DNA of 37,728 nt, taken from Rhodospirillales bacterium. GTDB lineage: Bacteria > Pseudomonadota > Alphaproteobacteria > Rhodospirillales > JANQFP01. Shown one piece after another: positions 1-7,527 of this stretch. The stretch spans positions 1 through 37,728 of the forward strand of contig JANQFP010000140.1 in the NCBI GenBank assembly GCA_028277795.1. Reading direction: 5' to 3'. A program made the translations under genes and the position numbers. Below the pieces are notes generated by a model that saw only the letters and a list, made by a program, of their open reading frames with translations, had not been told where the DNA came from and searched no databases. The stretch's first letter is position 1; each line of letters starts with the position of its first letter.

Positions 1-34
1 GCCGCAGGGCCGCCTTTCCGGTTCGCCCTTCGGG

Positions 35-128
35 TGCCTTGAGTTTGCGCGCCGGGGCGTCGGGTCGCGCTGGCGATGCTCCAGCATCGCGGCGCCCGCC
101 CCTCCTGCCCGCGCGCAAACTCAAGGCA
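35..128. repeat. Large stem-loop with 18-bp perfect inverted repeat
   Basis: TGCCTTGAGTTTGCGCGC at 35-52 is the exact reverse complement of 111-128. The 58-base interior holds a smaller perfect hairpin, GCGATGCT / AGCATCGC, around 74-90. No gene is seen in the first 190 bases. It could be a terminator for a gene left of the window, a dispersed repeat, or the site of a structured RNA; the sequence alone does not decide. There is no T-run after either arm. Confidence 0.6.
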
Positions 129-192
129 TTGAAAAGCATCATCAACCTCTCGGACGGGCTCTGAGTCGGCCCCGAGGCCGATGTTGCGAGAT

Positions 193-588
193 TTACCAGG
201 AGGCGCGGGTTGCGACCGGCCAGTGGGCCGGGGCGTCCGCATCCACGGTGCCGCACAGGCGCCGAGCCATGCGGCAGCCGGTTTCCTCGGCGATGAAGCG
301 GGCCCGTTCGGCCAGCGCGTCCTCGGGCGGCAGGCCGACCTCCGCCAGATGCCGGTGGACCCGGTCCGCCGACGGCGCGTCCTCGTCGACGGCCAGGGCG
401 GCGGCGGTGGCGGCGGCATCCTCGGGCTCCCAGGTGTGGGAGCGCGCCAAGGCATGGGAGACCAGGGACAGCCGGGCGAACGCCCCGTCGTAGTCCTGCG
501 CCACGCCGGTCCGGTCCTCGACCTCGCACAGCCGGGCGATCTCGGCCTCCAGGCGCTGCTTCAGCATGGTCTTGGTCAACCCGGGCAT
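193..588 (-). CDS. Conserved-looking hypothetical protein, 131 aa
   Basis: I do not recognise a family. The start at 588 (protein begins MPGLTKTMLKQRLE) is preferred because AGGGTGAG lies 4-11 bases upstream on the minus strand. A longer frame starting at 660 has no ribosome binding site. The protein is soluble, charged and Ala-rich. A helical N-terminal half (residues about 5-55) contains an acidic patch, and two cysteines lie near the C-terminus. No signal peptide or membrane segment is seen. It is divergent from the small gene at 688. GC-rich third positions match the neighbours, which supports real coding, but the function is unknown. Confidence 0.5.
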   Translation of the reverse strand: MPGLTKTMLKQRLEAEIARLCEVEDRTGVAQDYDGAFARLSLVSHALARSHTWEPEDAAATAAALAVDEDAPSADRVHRHLAEVGLPPEDALAERARFIAEETGCRMARRLCGTVDADAPAHWPVATRASW

Positions 589-687
589 GTCGCTCACCCT
601 GATACGCTGTCCGATCCGGCATCGTTCGATGCTCGCCGGATAGTCTAGGCGTTTGCGCATTCGGTGCAGTGACTGGGGTCACAAGGC

Positions 688-1038
688 ATGCTTTTTCCGG
701 CCGCCGCGCCGGGTATGATGGCCGTCGTGATCCCGCCGACCCTCAATCCCTTCTCCCACATCCCGCGACGCGCCGTGCTCCGCGGTGCGGTGCTGGCCCG
801 CCTCGGCCACTGGACCACGGCCACCGCCGCCGACGGCCGCCCGGTGATCGACCACACGCCCTACAACGAATGGGTCTACTGGGACTCCCTCGGGTACGGC
901 CCACTGGCCTGGGACGTCGTCGTCACCAACCAGCCGGTGATCAGCGCCGAGTACTACGGCGCCGCCCGATGCCGGATCGGCAGCAGTCCCGCCATGACCC
1001 CGGGGACGGCGGCGATCACCTACGACCCGAACTGGTGA
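688..1038 (+). CDS. Hypothetical protein, 116 aa
   Basis: No family is recognised. The frame is open from 688, with further in-frame ATGs at 715 and 718. GGGG sits about 10 bases before the 688 ATG, while the later starts have only a close GGGT, so the start is uncertain. The C-terminal two thirds are rich in aromatic residues (HTPYNEWVYWDSLGYGPLAWD), unlike a random frame in GC-rich DNA, which supports a genuine small protein. Its stop lies 9 bases from the stop of the convergent gene at 1048-1242. Function is unknown. Confidence 0.42.
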   Translation: MLFPAAAPGMMAVVIPPTLNPFSHIPRRAVLRGAVLARLGHWTTATAADGRPVIDHTPYNEWVYWDSLGYGPLAWDVVVTNQPVISAEYYGAARCRIGSSPAMTPGTAAITYDPNW

Positions 1039-1047
1039 CGGGGCCCG

Positions 1048-1242
1048 TCAGCGCGGCCGCGGATCGTGCGGCCCGGGTTCGCGCGGCATGATGTACGGCT
1101 TCGGCTTGCGGTCCGTCGTCTCGCGGAGTCGGAACAGCCCGGTCTGCTCGTTCAGCGGCTTGCCGTCGTTCTTCACCGACCAGTACACCAGGTAGACGAA
1201 GAAGATGAGAAATCCCAGGAAGAACAGGTCGATGAGGGCCAT
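1048..1242 (-). CDS. Small single-pass membrane protein, 64 aa
   Basis: The first 22 residues are a strongly hydrophobic helix (LIDLFFLGFLIFFVYLVYW). A basic, proline-rich tail of about 40 residues follows, containing KPLNEQTGLFRLRET. This gives one N-terminal membrane anchor with a short soluble tail that would face the cytoplasm by the positive-inside rule. The Shine-Dalgarno sequence is weak (GGGACC about 10 bases upstream). It is not in an operon: it converges on the 688 gene and diverges from yggT. The residue composition is far from a chance frame. I do not recognise a characterised family. Confidence 0.6.
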   Translation of the reverse strand: MALIDLFFLGFLIFFVYLVYWSVKNDGKPLNEQTGLFRLRETTDRKPKPYIMPREPGPHDPRPR

Positions 1243-1417
1243 GGCCGGGGTCCCGGTCGGTTGTCGACGGCCGTGAGTATAGCAGATTCCGCCGTCCCGC
1301 AGGCGGGCTTCCCCTCCTCCGCCGAAGGCCGCAGACGCGCCGCCCCCGGCCCTTGCGTGGCAGCGGGCGCGCCGCTAGGTTAGCGCCGGTTTCTTAGCGA
1401 GGCGAGGCACGCACGCC

Positions 1418-1717
1418 ATGGACGTGGTTCTGGTTCCCCTATTGCGCATGGTCATCACGGTGCTGGAACTCTACGTCTGGGTCATCGTCATCGGCGTCAT
1501 CCTCAGTTGGCTGGTCGCCTTCAACGTCATCAACCGCTCCAACCGCTTCGTCTACATGGTTGCCGACTTCATCTACCGCATCACCGAGCCGGCGCTGCGG
1601 CCCATCCGCAACCTTCTGCCCAACCTGGGCAATTTCGACATCTCGCCGATCGTCCTCATCCTGCTGATCGTGTTCGTGGTCGAGATGCTGGCCCGGCTGA
1701 TGGTGCGGATTGCCTGA
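1418..1717 (+). CDS. yggT: YggT family integral membrane protein
   Basis: A 99-residue protein with two hydrophobic segments, about residues 5-32 (including VWVIVIGVILSWLVAF) and 73-98, joined by an amphipathic stretch containing ITEPALRPIRNLLPNLG. This is the one-unit YggT layout. YggT proteins are small inner-membrane proteins linked to osmotic tolerance in some bacteria and to cell-division or chloroplast homologues; the biochemical role is unsettled. The gene overlaps the DUF167 gene by 8 bases, and that gene overlaps folD, so the three probably form one translationally coupled operon. This order is common in alphaproteobacteria. Confidence 0.9.
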   Translation: MDVVLVPLLRMVITVLELYVWVIVIGVILSWLVAFNVINRSNRFVYMVADFIYRITEPALRPIRNLLPNLGNFDISPIVLILLIVFVVEMLARLMVRIA

Positions 1718-2051
1718 GCCCTCGCCGTTCGCTGTGGCCCGGGGGGGCGTGCGGGTGCGGGTGCGGGTGACGCCGCGCGCCGCCGACTCGCGGATCGGCG
1801 GCATCCACCGCGATGGCGATGGGGCCGCCCTCAAGGTCTCGGTGACGGCGCCGCCCGCGGACGGACGGGCCAACGCCGCCGTCATCAAGCTGCTGGCCAA
1901 GGCGTGGCGCCTGCCGCCGTCGAGCCTGTCGGTGGCCGCCGGAACGGCAGGCCGCCACAAGACATTGGCGGTGGCCGGCGACGGACCGGCCCTGCTGGCC
2001 CGGCTCGAGGACTGGGCGGCCGGCCACGCCACCGGCGGAACGGTCCAATGA
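1710..2051 (+). CDS. yggU: DUF167 (YggU-type) protein
   Basis: The 113-residue protein matches the DUF167 fold. It has a basic beta strand ([16 protein letters not shown]), then [24 protein letters not shown], which is the family hallmark (V-x-APP-x-G-x-AN), and then [18 protein letters not shown]. The family is small and cytoplasmic with no assigned reaction. The frame opens at TTG 1710, 8 bases inside yggT; a GTG at 1734 is an alternative start and would remove eight residues outside the conserved domain. The stop overlaps the folD start as ATGA. Confidence 0.88.
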   Translation: MPEPSPFAVARGGVRVRVRVTPRAADSRIGGIHRDGDGAALKVSVTAPPADGRANAAVIKLLAKAWRLPPSSLSVAAGTAGRHKTLAVAGDGPALLARLEDWAAGHATGGTVQ

Positions 2052-2947
2052 GCGACGCCCGGGTCATCGACGGCAAGGCCTTCGCCGAGGCCCTGCGCCG
2101 CCGCGTCGCCGACGAGGTCCACCGGCTGCGCGACTACGCCCACACCGTGCCGGGCCTGGCCGTGGTGCTGGTGGGCGAGGACCCGGCCAGCCAGATCTAC
2201 GTCCGCAACAAGGGCCGTCAGACCGTCGAGGCCGGGATGCAGTCCTTCGAGCACCGGCTGCCCGCCGACGTGACCGAGGGCGAGCTGCTGACCCTGATCC
2301 ACGGCCTCAACCACGATGCGGCGGTGCACGGAATCCTGGTCCAGCTTCCCCTGCCCGACCACATCGACAGCCATGCGGTCATCGATGCCATCGACCCGCA
2401 GAAGGACGTGGACGGCTTCCACGTGGTCAACGCCGGCCGCCTGGCCGTCGGCGCCCCCGACGCCATGGTGCCGTGCACGCCGCTGGGCTGCCTGATGATG
2501 ATCAAGGACCGCCACGACGATCTCTCCGGCCTGCGGGCCCTGGTGCTGGGGCGCTCAAACATCGTCGGCAAGCCCATGGCCGCCCTGCTGCTGGCCGAGC
2601 ACTGCACGGTGACCCTGGCCCACTCGCGCACCCGCGACCTGGCCGGGGAGTGCCGGCGCGCCGACATCCTGGTGGCCGCCGTCGGCCGCCCGGCCATGGT
2701 CAAGGGGGACTGGGTCAAGCCGGGGGCCACGGTGATCGACGTCGGCATCAACCGGGTCGATGCGCCCGAGCGCGGCCCCGGCAAGACCCGGCTGGCGGGC
2801 GACGTGGATTTCGCCGCCGCGGTGGAGGTCGCAGGGGCCATCACGCCCGTCCCCGGCGGCGTCGGACCTATGACCATCGCCTGCCTGCTGCGCAACACCC
2901 TGGTCGCCGCCTGCCAGCAACTCGGCGCCGATCCGCCGGACGTTTGA
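2048..2947 (+). CDS. folD: FolD bifunctional methylenetetrahydrofolate dehydrogenase / methenyltetrahydrofolate cyclohydrolase
   Basis: This 299-residue enzyme interconverts 5,10-methylene-, 5,10-methenyl- and 10-formyl-tetrahydrofolate in the cytoplasm, feeding purine and formyl-Met synthesis. The N-terminal folate domain carries Tyr51-x3-Lys55 (catalytic lysine), Gln99 in VQLPLP and Asp122 in KDVDGFH. The Rossmann domain carries the NADP-contacting [10 protein letters not shown] from residue 168. The C-terminal [10 protein letters not shown] signature is complete. Length is normal for the family. The ATG at 2048 overlaps the DUF167 stop by four bases, indicating translational coupling. A GC stem-loop at 2987-3012 probably ends the operon. 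Confidence 0.97.
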   Translation: MSDARVIDGKAFAEALRRRVADEVHRLRDYAHTVPGLAVVLVGEDPASQIYVRNKGRQTVEAGMQSFEHRLPADVTEGELLTLIHGLNHDAAVHGILVQLPLPDHIDSHAVIDAIDPQKDVDGFHVVNAGRLAVGAPDAMVPCTPLGCLMMIKDRHDDLSGLRALVLGRSNIVGKPMAALLLAEHCTVTLAHSRTRDLAGECRRADILVAAVGRPAMVKGDWVKPGATVIDVGINRVDAPERGPGKTRLAGDVDFAAAVEVAGAITPVPGGVGPMTIACLLRNTLVAACQQLGADPPDV

Positions 2948-2986
2948 TATCGGCGCGCCTTTGAACCGACTCGCGAAGCGCCGTCA

Positions 2987-3012
2987 CGCCGCGCCGGAAA
3001 GCCCGCGCGGCG
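2987..3012 (+). terminator. GC-rich stem-loop downstream of folD
   Basis: CGCCGCGC (2987-2994) pairs perfectly with GCGCGGCG (3005-3012) around a 10-base loop and is followed by a short TTT. It lies 40 bases after the folD stop, so it is a plausible weak intrinsic terminator for yggT-DUF167-folD. The T-run is poor, hence the modest confidence. Confidence 0.4.
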
Positions 3013-3180
3013 TTTGAGCGCCACCGCCTTCGCATGAATTGGCCCGGAGGGTCATTTCATTGGCGCTGCGGTACGAGTCGGCTTACGGGGGGCGGATCGG
3101 ATTTTCCGATGCGGTCGGGTGGCGATCTCTGATACCATCCGCCGCAACGGTAGTGCGATGACGTCCGGGGGATGCCATCC

Positions 3181-3987
3181 ATGCGGAAAGCGGTCGGCGC
3201 ACTGGTCGCGGCAGCGGTCCTGGCCTGGTCCTGGGGGGCCGCGGCGGCCGAAGTGGTCGTGGTCAAGGCCATCGGCGCGCCCGACGTGCCGGTCGGCACC
3301 ATCCTCGACCTTTCCCAGCCCCTGAACCTGGCCGCCGGCGCCAGCCTGACCCTGATCGATTCCGAAGGCCGCAAGACCCAGGTGGACGGTCCCCATTCGG
3401 GCCCGCTGGGCGGGGCGTCGGCGGGCGCCGAGCCCGCCGGCGGCGAGCCGGCCCAGGGTGATCAACGCCTCGGCCTTGGGGTGCGCGTCAACGTGGTCAA
3501 GTCGCTGGCCCGCCTGTTCAAGCAGTCGGTGTCCGACACCTCGTCGGTGGGGGCGTTCCGCAGCGCGCGCGGCGGCACCGCCCGCATGCCCGATCCGTGG
3601 CTGGTCGACGTCTCCCGCCGCGGCGACCATTGCGTCACCCGGGGGCGCATGGCGACCCTGTGGCACCCGCGCACCGGCGACGGCGACACCCTGTCCATCC
3701 AGCACGTGGATTCGCGGGCCACCGCACACGTGGACTGGCCGGCCGGACACGACCGCATCGACTGGCCCCAGGACCTGGCCATCGTCGACGGCGGCACCTA
3801 CCTGACCCGTCTCGGCCGGGCGCCGACGGCCATCCGCGTGACCATCCACGTGGTGCCCCAGGACCTGCCGACCCGCGCCCACCAGGTGGCGTGGATGGCC
3901 GACCGGCAATGCGATTTCCAGGCCATGCTCCTGGTCGTCTCGGCCGACGTGGACGCCCTCGCCGACCAGCCGCGCCCCTTCAAGTAG
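3181..3987 (+). CDS. Exported protein of unknown function with FecR-like N-terminal strand motif
   Basis: The start at ATG 3181 is preferred over ATG 3172 because GGGGGA lies about 8 bases upstream. The first 23 residues form a signal peptide (basic start, VGALVAAAVLAWSW core, AAA-type cleavage before EVVVVKA). The mature part begins with a short beta-rich region (GTILDLSQPLNLAAGASLTLIDSEGRKTQVDGP) that resembles the sheet repeat of FecR-type domains. A Gly/Ala-rich linker follows (about residues 75-95), then a second domain with two cysteines (GDHC, DRQC) that could form a disulfide. No lipobox is seen. It is likely periplasmic and stands alone, convergent with the channel gene. Function is unknown. 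Confidence 0.75.
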   Translation: MRKAVGALVAAAVLAWSWGAAAAEVVVVKAIGAPDVPVGTILDLSQPLNLAAGASLTLIDSEGRKTQVDGPHSGPLGGASAGAEPAGGEPAQGDQRLGLGVRVNVVKSLARLFKQSVSDTSSVGAFRSARGGTARMPDPWLVDVSRRGDHCVTRGRMATLWHPRTGDGDTLSIQHVDSRATAHVDWPAGHDRIDWPQDLAIVDGGTYLTRLGRAPTAIRVTIHVVPQDLPTRAHQVAWMADRQCDFQAMLLVVSADVDALADQPRPFK

Positions 3988-4020
3988 CCGCCCCAGTTCG
4001 CGGGCGCACCGCGAGGAAAT

Positions 4021-4138
4021 ACAGCGCAGAGGACGCCGAGGTCGCGCGGAGGACGCGGAGGAAGAATCCCGCGCCGCATCGCGGCGCATTCCTTCTCCTC
4101 TGCGCCCTCTGCGTGACCTCTGCGCCCACTGCGTTGAG
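4021..4138. repeat. Dispersed GAGGACGC-type palindrome, copy 1
   Basis: This is a long imperfect inverted repeat between two convergent genes. The left arm runs 4021-4066 (GCGCAGAGGACGCCGAGG...) and the right arm 4089-4137 (TCCTCTGCGCCCTCTGCG...). The arms are joined by GC-rich GCGCCGCATCGCGGCGC, itself a hairpin. The same element lies inverted at 31371-31468. It may also serve as a two-way terminator for the flanking stops at 3987 and 4163. All six frames here are repeat-derived and are not called as genes. Confidence 0.75.
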
Positions 4139-4162
4139 TTGGCGAAGAAAACGGGCCCGGGA

Positions 4163-6658
4163 TCAGGGACCGTTGCGGGAGCGGCCGAGCCAGCGCTGGC
4201 GGCGGAGCTGCCGGGTCCGCCAGTGGTTGTTGGTGGCCACCCGCACCGGTTCGGCCGCCGGCTCCTCGCCAGGGGCGAAGTGCAGCACCCGCTGCGGGAA
4301 CGGAATGCCGATGCCGTGCTCCTGGAACGCCTTGCGGATGGCGAACCTGAGGTCGCTCTTGACCCTCAGCCGATTCTCGATGTGGCGGATGAAGACCCTG
4401 AGCTCGAAATCCAGCGAGCTGGCGCCGAAATCGGTGAACAGCACGTCGGGGGCCGGATAGCGCTGGGCCTCGGGGTGGGCGCGTCCGCACTCCAGCAGGA
4501 TGTCGCGCACCTGTTCCACGTCGGACCCGTAGTCGACCCCCACCGCCACCTCGACCCGCCCCTGCAGGTCCTTGTGGGTCCAGTTGGTCAGCGCGTTGGA
4601 CAGAATCTCGGAGTTGGGCACGATCACCGAGGCCCGCTGGAAGGTGGTGATCTCGGTGGCCCGCACGTTGATGCGCTTGACGTAGCCCTCCTGGTCGCCG
4701 ACCACCACCCAGTCGCCGGCCTTGATGGGCCGCTCCACCAGCAGGATCAGTCCGGAGACGAAATTGCTGACCACGTTCTGCAGGCCGAAGCCGATGCCCA
4801 CCGACAGGGCACCGGCGACCAGGGCGATGTTGGACAGGTCGAGGCCCAGGGTGGAGATGCCGAGCGCGATGGCGATGAACAGGCCGACATAGCCGACCGC
4901 CGTCTTGATGGAGTGGCGCACCCCGGTGTCGAACCGGGTCTGGGGCAGGATACGTTCCTCCAGGACCCATTGCAGGGACCGGGTGACGATCATGACGATC
5001 GCGAACACCAGGATGGCCAGCAGAAGGTCGGTCACCGAGAAGGTGTACGAGCCGATGGAGATGCCGGTCATGGCACCACCCAGCCACTGCAGGATCTCCT
5101 CGGGCGGCATGCCCCAGATGGACAGACCGAACAGGGCGCCGGCGACGAACAGCGCGATGTCGAAGACGCCGAGCAGCAGGAGGCGCACGGTGCGGCCGGT
5201 CTGGGCGCTCACGTCGAGCAGGCGGAAGACCCGGGATGCCCGGTCGGTGTCCCGTTCCAGGAGCAGGGTGACCAGCTCGTGGGTCAGCGCGCGAAACAGC
5301 AGCAGACCGGCCAGGGCCAGGCCGCTGATCACCAGGTTGACGATCAGGTATTCGCTCAGGTTGGTGTAGCCGAAGGCGCCGGCCACCGGCGCCGCCACCG
5401 CAACCAGGATCGCGAGCACCCGGAGCCGGCCCCAGAACCGGCCCGCCGCCGGGGGGGCCGCCGCTTCGGCCTGGCCCGGTGCCTCCGCCGGCGGCGTGGC
5501 GGCTTGCCACTGCCAGGCCTTGCGGCGCAGCAGGCCGACGATGAGCACGGCGCCCAGGGTGGCGGCCTCGAAGGTATACAGCGAGTCGAGTTCGTCGGAG
5601 ACCCGCACCGCCTCCCCCGGCGCCGCGAGGATGTTGGCCGCGGCGAACAGGCCGATCACCGCGGTCAGCCAGCGGCTGAGGATGCGCGAGCTCTCGTCGT
5701 TGAAGGGCGTCACCCGCCAAGCCGTATCGTCGGGGGCGAGGACGGCCTGGGTGGTGGCGCCGACGACGACGAACAGCACCAGGTTGCCGACCACGGCGAT
5801 CAGCAGCTCGGCGAACAGCCCGCTGACCAGGCCCGTCGACACCATGACCACGGCCACGGCCGCCAGGGCGAGTGCCGCCAGCAGGCCCCCGGCCAGCCCC
5901 TGGACCACGGCCGCCAGGAGCCGCCGCCCGTAGGTGGGCTCGGCGATTGCCGGGTTGCGGCCGAACCGTCGCAGCAGCCACAGCCTCAGCGGCCAGCCGG
6001 CGATGATGGACAACACCACCGCCGCGGCGACGGTCGAGAACGACGCGTACAACCGCTCGCTGACGTCGACGGACCGCCACCAGTCGATGGGCGCGGTGAC
6101 GAACAGGGACTGCAGCTTCAGGAATTCGGGGATGGCGACCGCCCACACCGAGGGCAGCAGCGGCGACGGCCCGCGGCGGACCAAGTGGTCGAGCCACCGG
6201 GTCTTGCGCTCGGCCGCGAAGTCCTTGAGCACGTTCTCGGCGCGGACCACGGTGACCACCGCCTGCTTCTCGCGGCCCTGCACCGCGGCCAGGGCGGCGG
6301 AAAGCTCCTCGCGCTGGCTGGCGACCTCCTCGGTCTCCGGCGGCTGGCCCTCCTCGGGCGGCGGTCCCAGGGCGTCCAGCAATTCCTTTATGGACACCGA
6401 CTCGGCCCGCGCCGTCTCGACGGCGGTCCGCGCCTCGCCCAGGACGTACTCGGTCTGCCGCCGCAGCAGGGCCTCCTCGGCCGACGACAGGTCGGGTTGG
6501 TGCACCTTGTCCTCGACACCCTGCAGCATCTGCTGCCAGGAGGCGAAATTGACGCTGAAGGATTGCTCGGCGACCGGGGCCTGCGCCCCGGCGACGGCGG
6601 GACACAGGAGAACGGCGAGGACAAGGAGCAGACCGAGAGGTCTCGCGAGCGGCGACAT
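4163..6658 (-). CDS. Mechanosensitive ion channel, MscS family with DUF3772-type periplasmic domain
   Basis: An inner-membrane tension-gated channel that would release solutes on hypo-osmotic shock. The start at 6658 gives a signal peptide (MSPLARPLGLLLVLAVLLC...AGA). A frame open to 6859 lacks any start signal and adds Arg/Pro-rich residues. Residues about 25-180 are a predicted helical periplasmic region typical of DUF3772 channels. About ten hydrophobic segments follow between residues 190 and 610. The MscS pore helix and beta domain are at about 610-800 (GALSVGIGFGLQNVVSNFVS, then VERPIKAGDWV and VPNSEILSNALTNW). At 831 aa its length is normal for this subfamily. The Shine-Dalgarno is weak. 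It is transcribed after the cytochromes but separated from them by a strong hairpin, so it is probably an independent unit. Confidence 0.9.
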   Translation of the reverse strand: MSPLARPLGLLLVLAVLLCPAVAGAQAPVAEQSFSVNFASWQQMLQGVEDKVHQPDLSSAEEALLRRQTEYVLGEARTAVETARAESVSIKELLDALGPPPEEGQPPETEEVASQREELSAALAAVQGREKQAVVTVVRAENVLKDFAAERKTRWLDHLVRRGPSPLLPSVWAVAIPEFLKLQSLFVTAPIDWWRSVDVSERLYASFSTVAAAVVLSIIAGWPLRLWLLRRFGRNPAIAEPTYGRRLLAAVVQGLAGGLLAALALAAVAVVMVSTGLVSGLFAELLIAVVGNLVLFVVVGATTQAVLAPDDTAWRVTPFNDESSRILSRWLTAVIGLFAAANILAAPGEAVRVSDELDSLYTFEAATLGAVLIVGLLRRKAWQWQAATPPAEAPGQAEAAAPPAAGRFWGRLRVLAILVAVAAPVAGAFGYTNLSEYLIVNLVISGLALAGLLLFRALTHELVTLLLERDTDRASRVFRLLDVSAQTGRTVRLLLLGVFDIALFVAGALFGLSIWGMPPEEILQWLGGAMTGISIGSYTFSVTDLLLAILVFAIVMIVTRSLQWVLEERILPQTRFDTGVRHSIKTAVGYVGLFIAIALGISTLGLDLSNIALVAGALSVGIGFGLQNVVSNFVSGLILLVERPIKAGDWVVVGDQEGYVKRINVRATEITTFQRASVIVPNSEILSNALTNWTHKDLQGRVEVAVGVDYGSDVEQVRDILLECGRAHPEAQRYPAPDVLFTDFGASSLDFELRVFIRHIENRLRVKSDLRFAIRKAFQEHGIGIPFPQRVLHFAPGEEPAAEPVRVATNNHWRTRQLRRQRWLGRSRNGP

Positions 6659-6796
6659 CGGCAAAGTCCACACCCCATCGACGGACCCGTCGGCCGGTGC
6701 CGTCCAGCATAGCCGCCGCGCCGCACCGTGGCAACGCGGCCCCGGACGCGGCGCGCCAGGGGCGCCGGTCCGGTATCGGGAAGGGCGACGGGGCAG

Positions 6797-6822
6797 GTGA
6801 CCGCCTGCGGTCAGGCGGTCAC
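6797..6822 (-). terminator. Perfect 10-bp stem-loop at the napC-like stop codon
   Basis: GTGACCGCCT (6797-6806) and AGGCGGTCAC (6813-6822) are exact reverse complements around a 6-base loop. The stem overlaps the stop codon of the tetraheme cytochrome gene. The stem is strong but has no T-run, so it could end transcription, block read-through into the channel gene, or protect the 3' end of the mRNA. Confidence 0.5.
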
Positions 6823-7391
6823 TCGTCGTCCTCCCAGTCCTCGGGGAGGCTGTGGGCAATGCCCTTGTGGCAGTTGATGCAGGTCTTGCCCTGTTCCATG
6901 GCCCGCGGGTGCTTGCGCTGGGGGCGCCGGTGCTGCTTCTTGAAGTCCATGGCCTCGAAGTTGTGGCAGTTGCGGCATTCCCGGGAGCCGTTGTCCTCCA
7001 TGGACTCCCAGACGTGCTCCGCCATTTCCAGACGCCGGGCCTCGAACTTCTCCGGCGTGTCGATGGTCCCCATCACCTTGTGGATGAGCTCGTTGGAGGC
7101 GCGGACCTTGCGCACCAGCTTGGCCGTCCACTCCTTGGGCACGTGGCAGTCGGAGCAGGTCACGCGGATCCCGGTGCGGTTCTTGTAGTGCACCGTCTTC
7201 TTGTATTCCTGGTACACCATCTGCTCCATCTCGTGACACGAGACGCAGAATTCCAAGGTGTTGGAATACTCCATGAAGGTATTGAAGCCGCCCCAGGCGA
7301 CGACGCCGCCGACGCCGCCGGCCATCAGGATCGCCCCCCAGCCGAACCGGCTGGTGGGACTCCAGAACCATTTCCACAGTCGCCGGATCAC
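6819..7391 (-). CDS. NapC/NirT family membrane-anchored tetraheme cytochrome c
   Basis: A quinol-oxidising electron carrier that passes electrons from the membrane pool to periplasmic partners. The 190-residue protein has a short basic N-terminus, one membrane anchor (about residues 17-38), and four CXXCH heme sites at Cys49-His53 (CVSCHEM, the Met being the usual extra heme-1 position), Cys79-His83, Cys139-His143 and Cys171-His175 (CINCHKGIAH, typical of NapC). A Shine-Dalgarno (AAGGA) sits about 5 bases before the ATG. It follows the diheme cytochrome by 136 bases with a strong hairpin between. No nap, nir, tor or dms reductase gene is nearby, so I give no symbol: the terminal acceptor cannot be read from this window. 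Confidence 0.93.
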   Translation of the reverse strand: MIRRLWKWFWSPTSRFGWGAILMAGGVGGVVAWGGFNTFMEYSNTLEFCVSCHEMEQMVYQEYKKTVHYKNRTGIRVTCSDCHVPKEWTAKLVRKVRASNELIHKVMGTIDTPEKFEARRLEMAEHVWESMEDNGSRECRNCHNFEAMDFKKQHRRPQRKHPRAMEQGKTCINCHKGIAHSLPEDWEDDE

Positions 7392-7475
7392 GTTTCCTTC
7401 CCCCGTTTTGTTGAGGGACCCAGCCGCCCCCGTTCCGTGACGGGTGCGACGGTGTCCCCGGCGGGCCGGCCGGCG

Positions 7476-7499
7476 CCCGTCCCGCGGCGGCGGGACGGG
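7476..7499 (-). terminator. Intercistronic stem-loop between the two cytochrome genes
   Basis: CCCGTCCCG (7476-7484) pairs exactly with CGGGACGGG (7491-7499) around a 6-base loop. It lies between the diheme cytochrome stop and the tetraheme cytochrome start. There is no T-run. It may lower read-through so that the upstream soluble cytochrome is made in excess, or it may be an RNA-processing or stability site. Confidence 0.45.
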
Positions 7500-7527
7500 A
7501 GCGCCGATGCCGGTCCCGGCTCGGCGG

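Noticed and set aside
4139..6712. Long plus-strand and alternate minus-strand frames over the MscS-type channel
   Set aside because: Low-complexity His/Gln/Arg/Gly translations with no family match. The minus-strand channel frame explains the region.
6819..7391. Naming the tetraheme cytochrome napC, nirT, cymA or torC
   Set aside because: These share the same fold and heme pattern. Without a neighbouring reductase the specific name is not supported.
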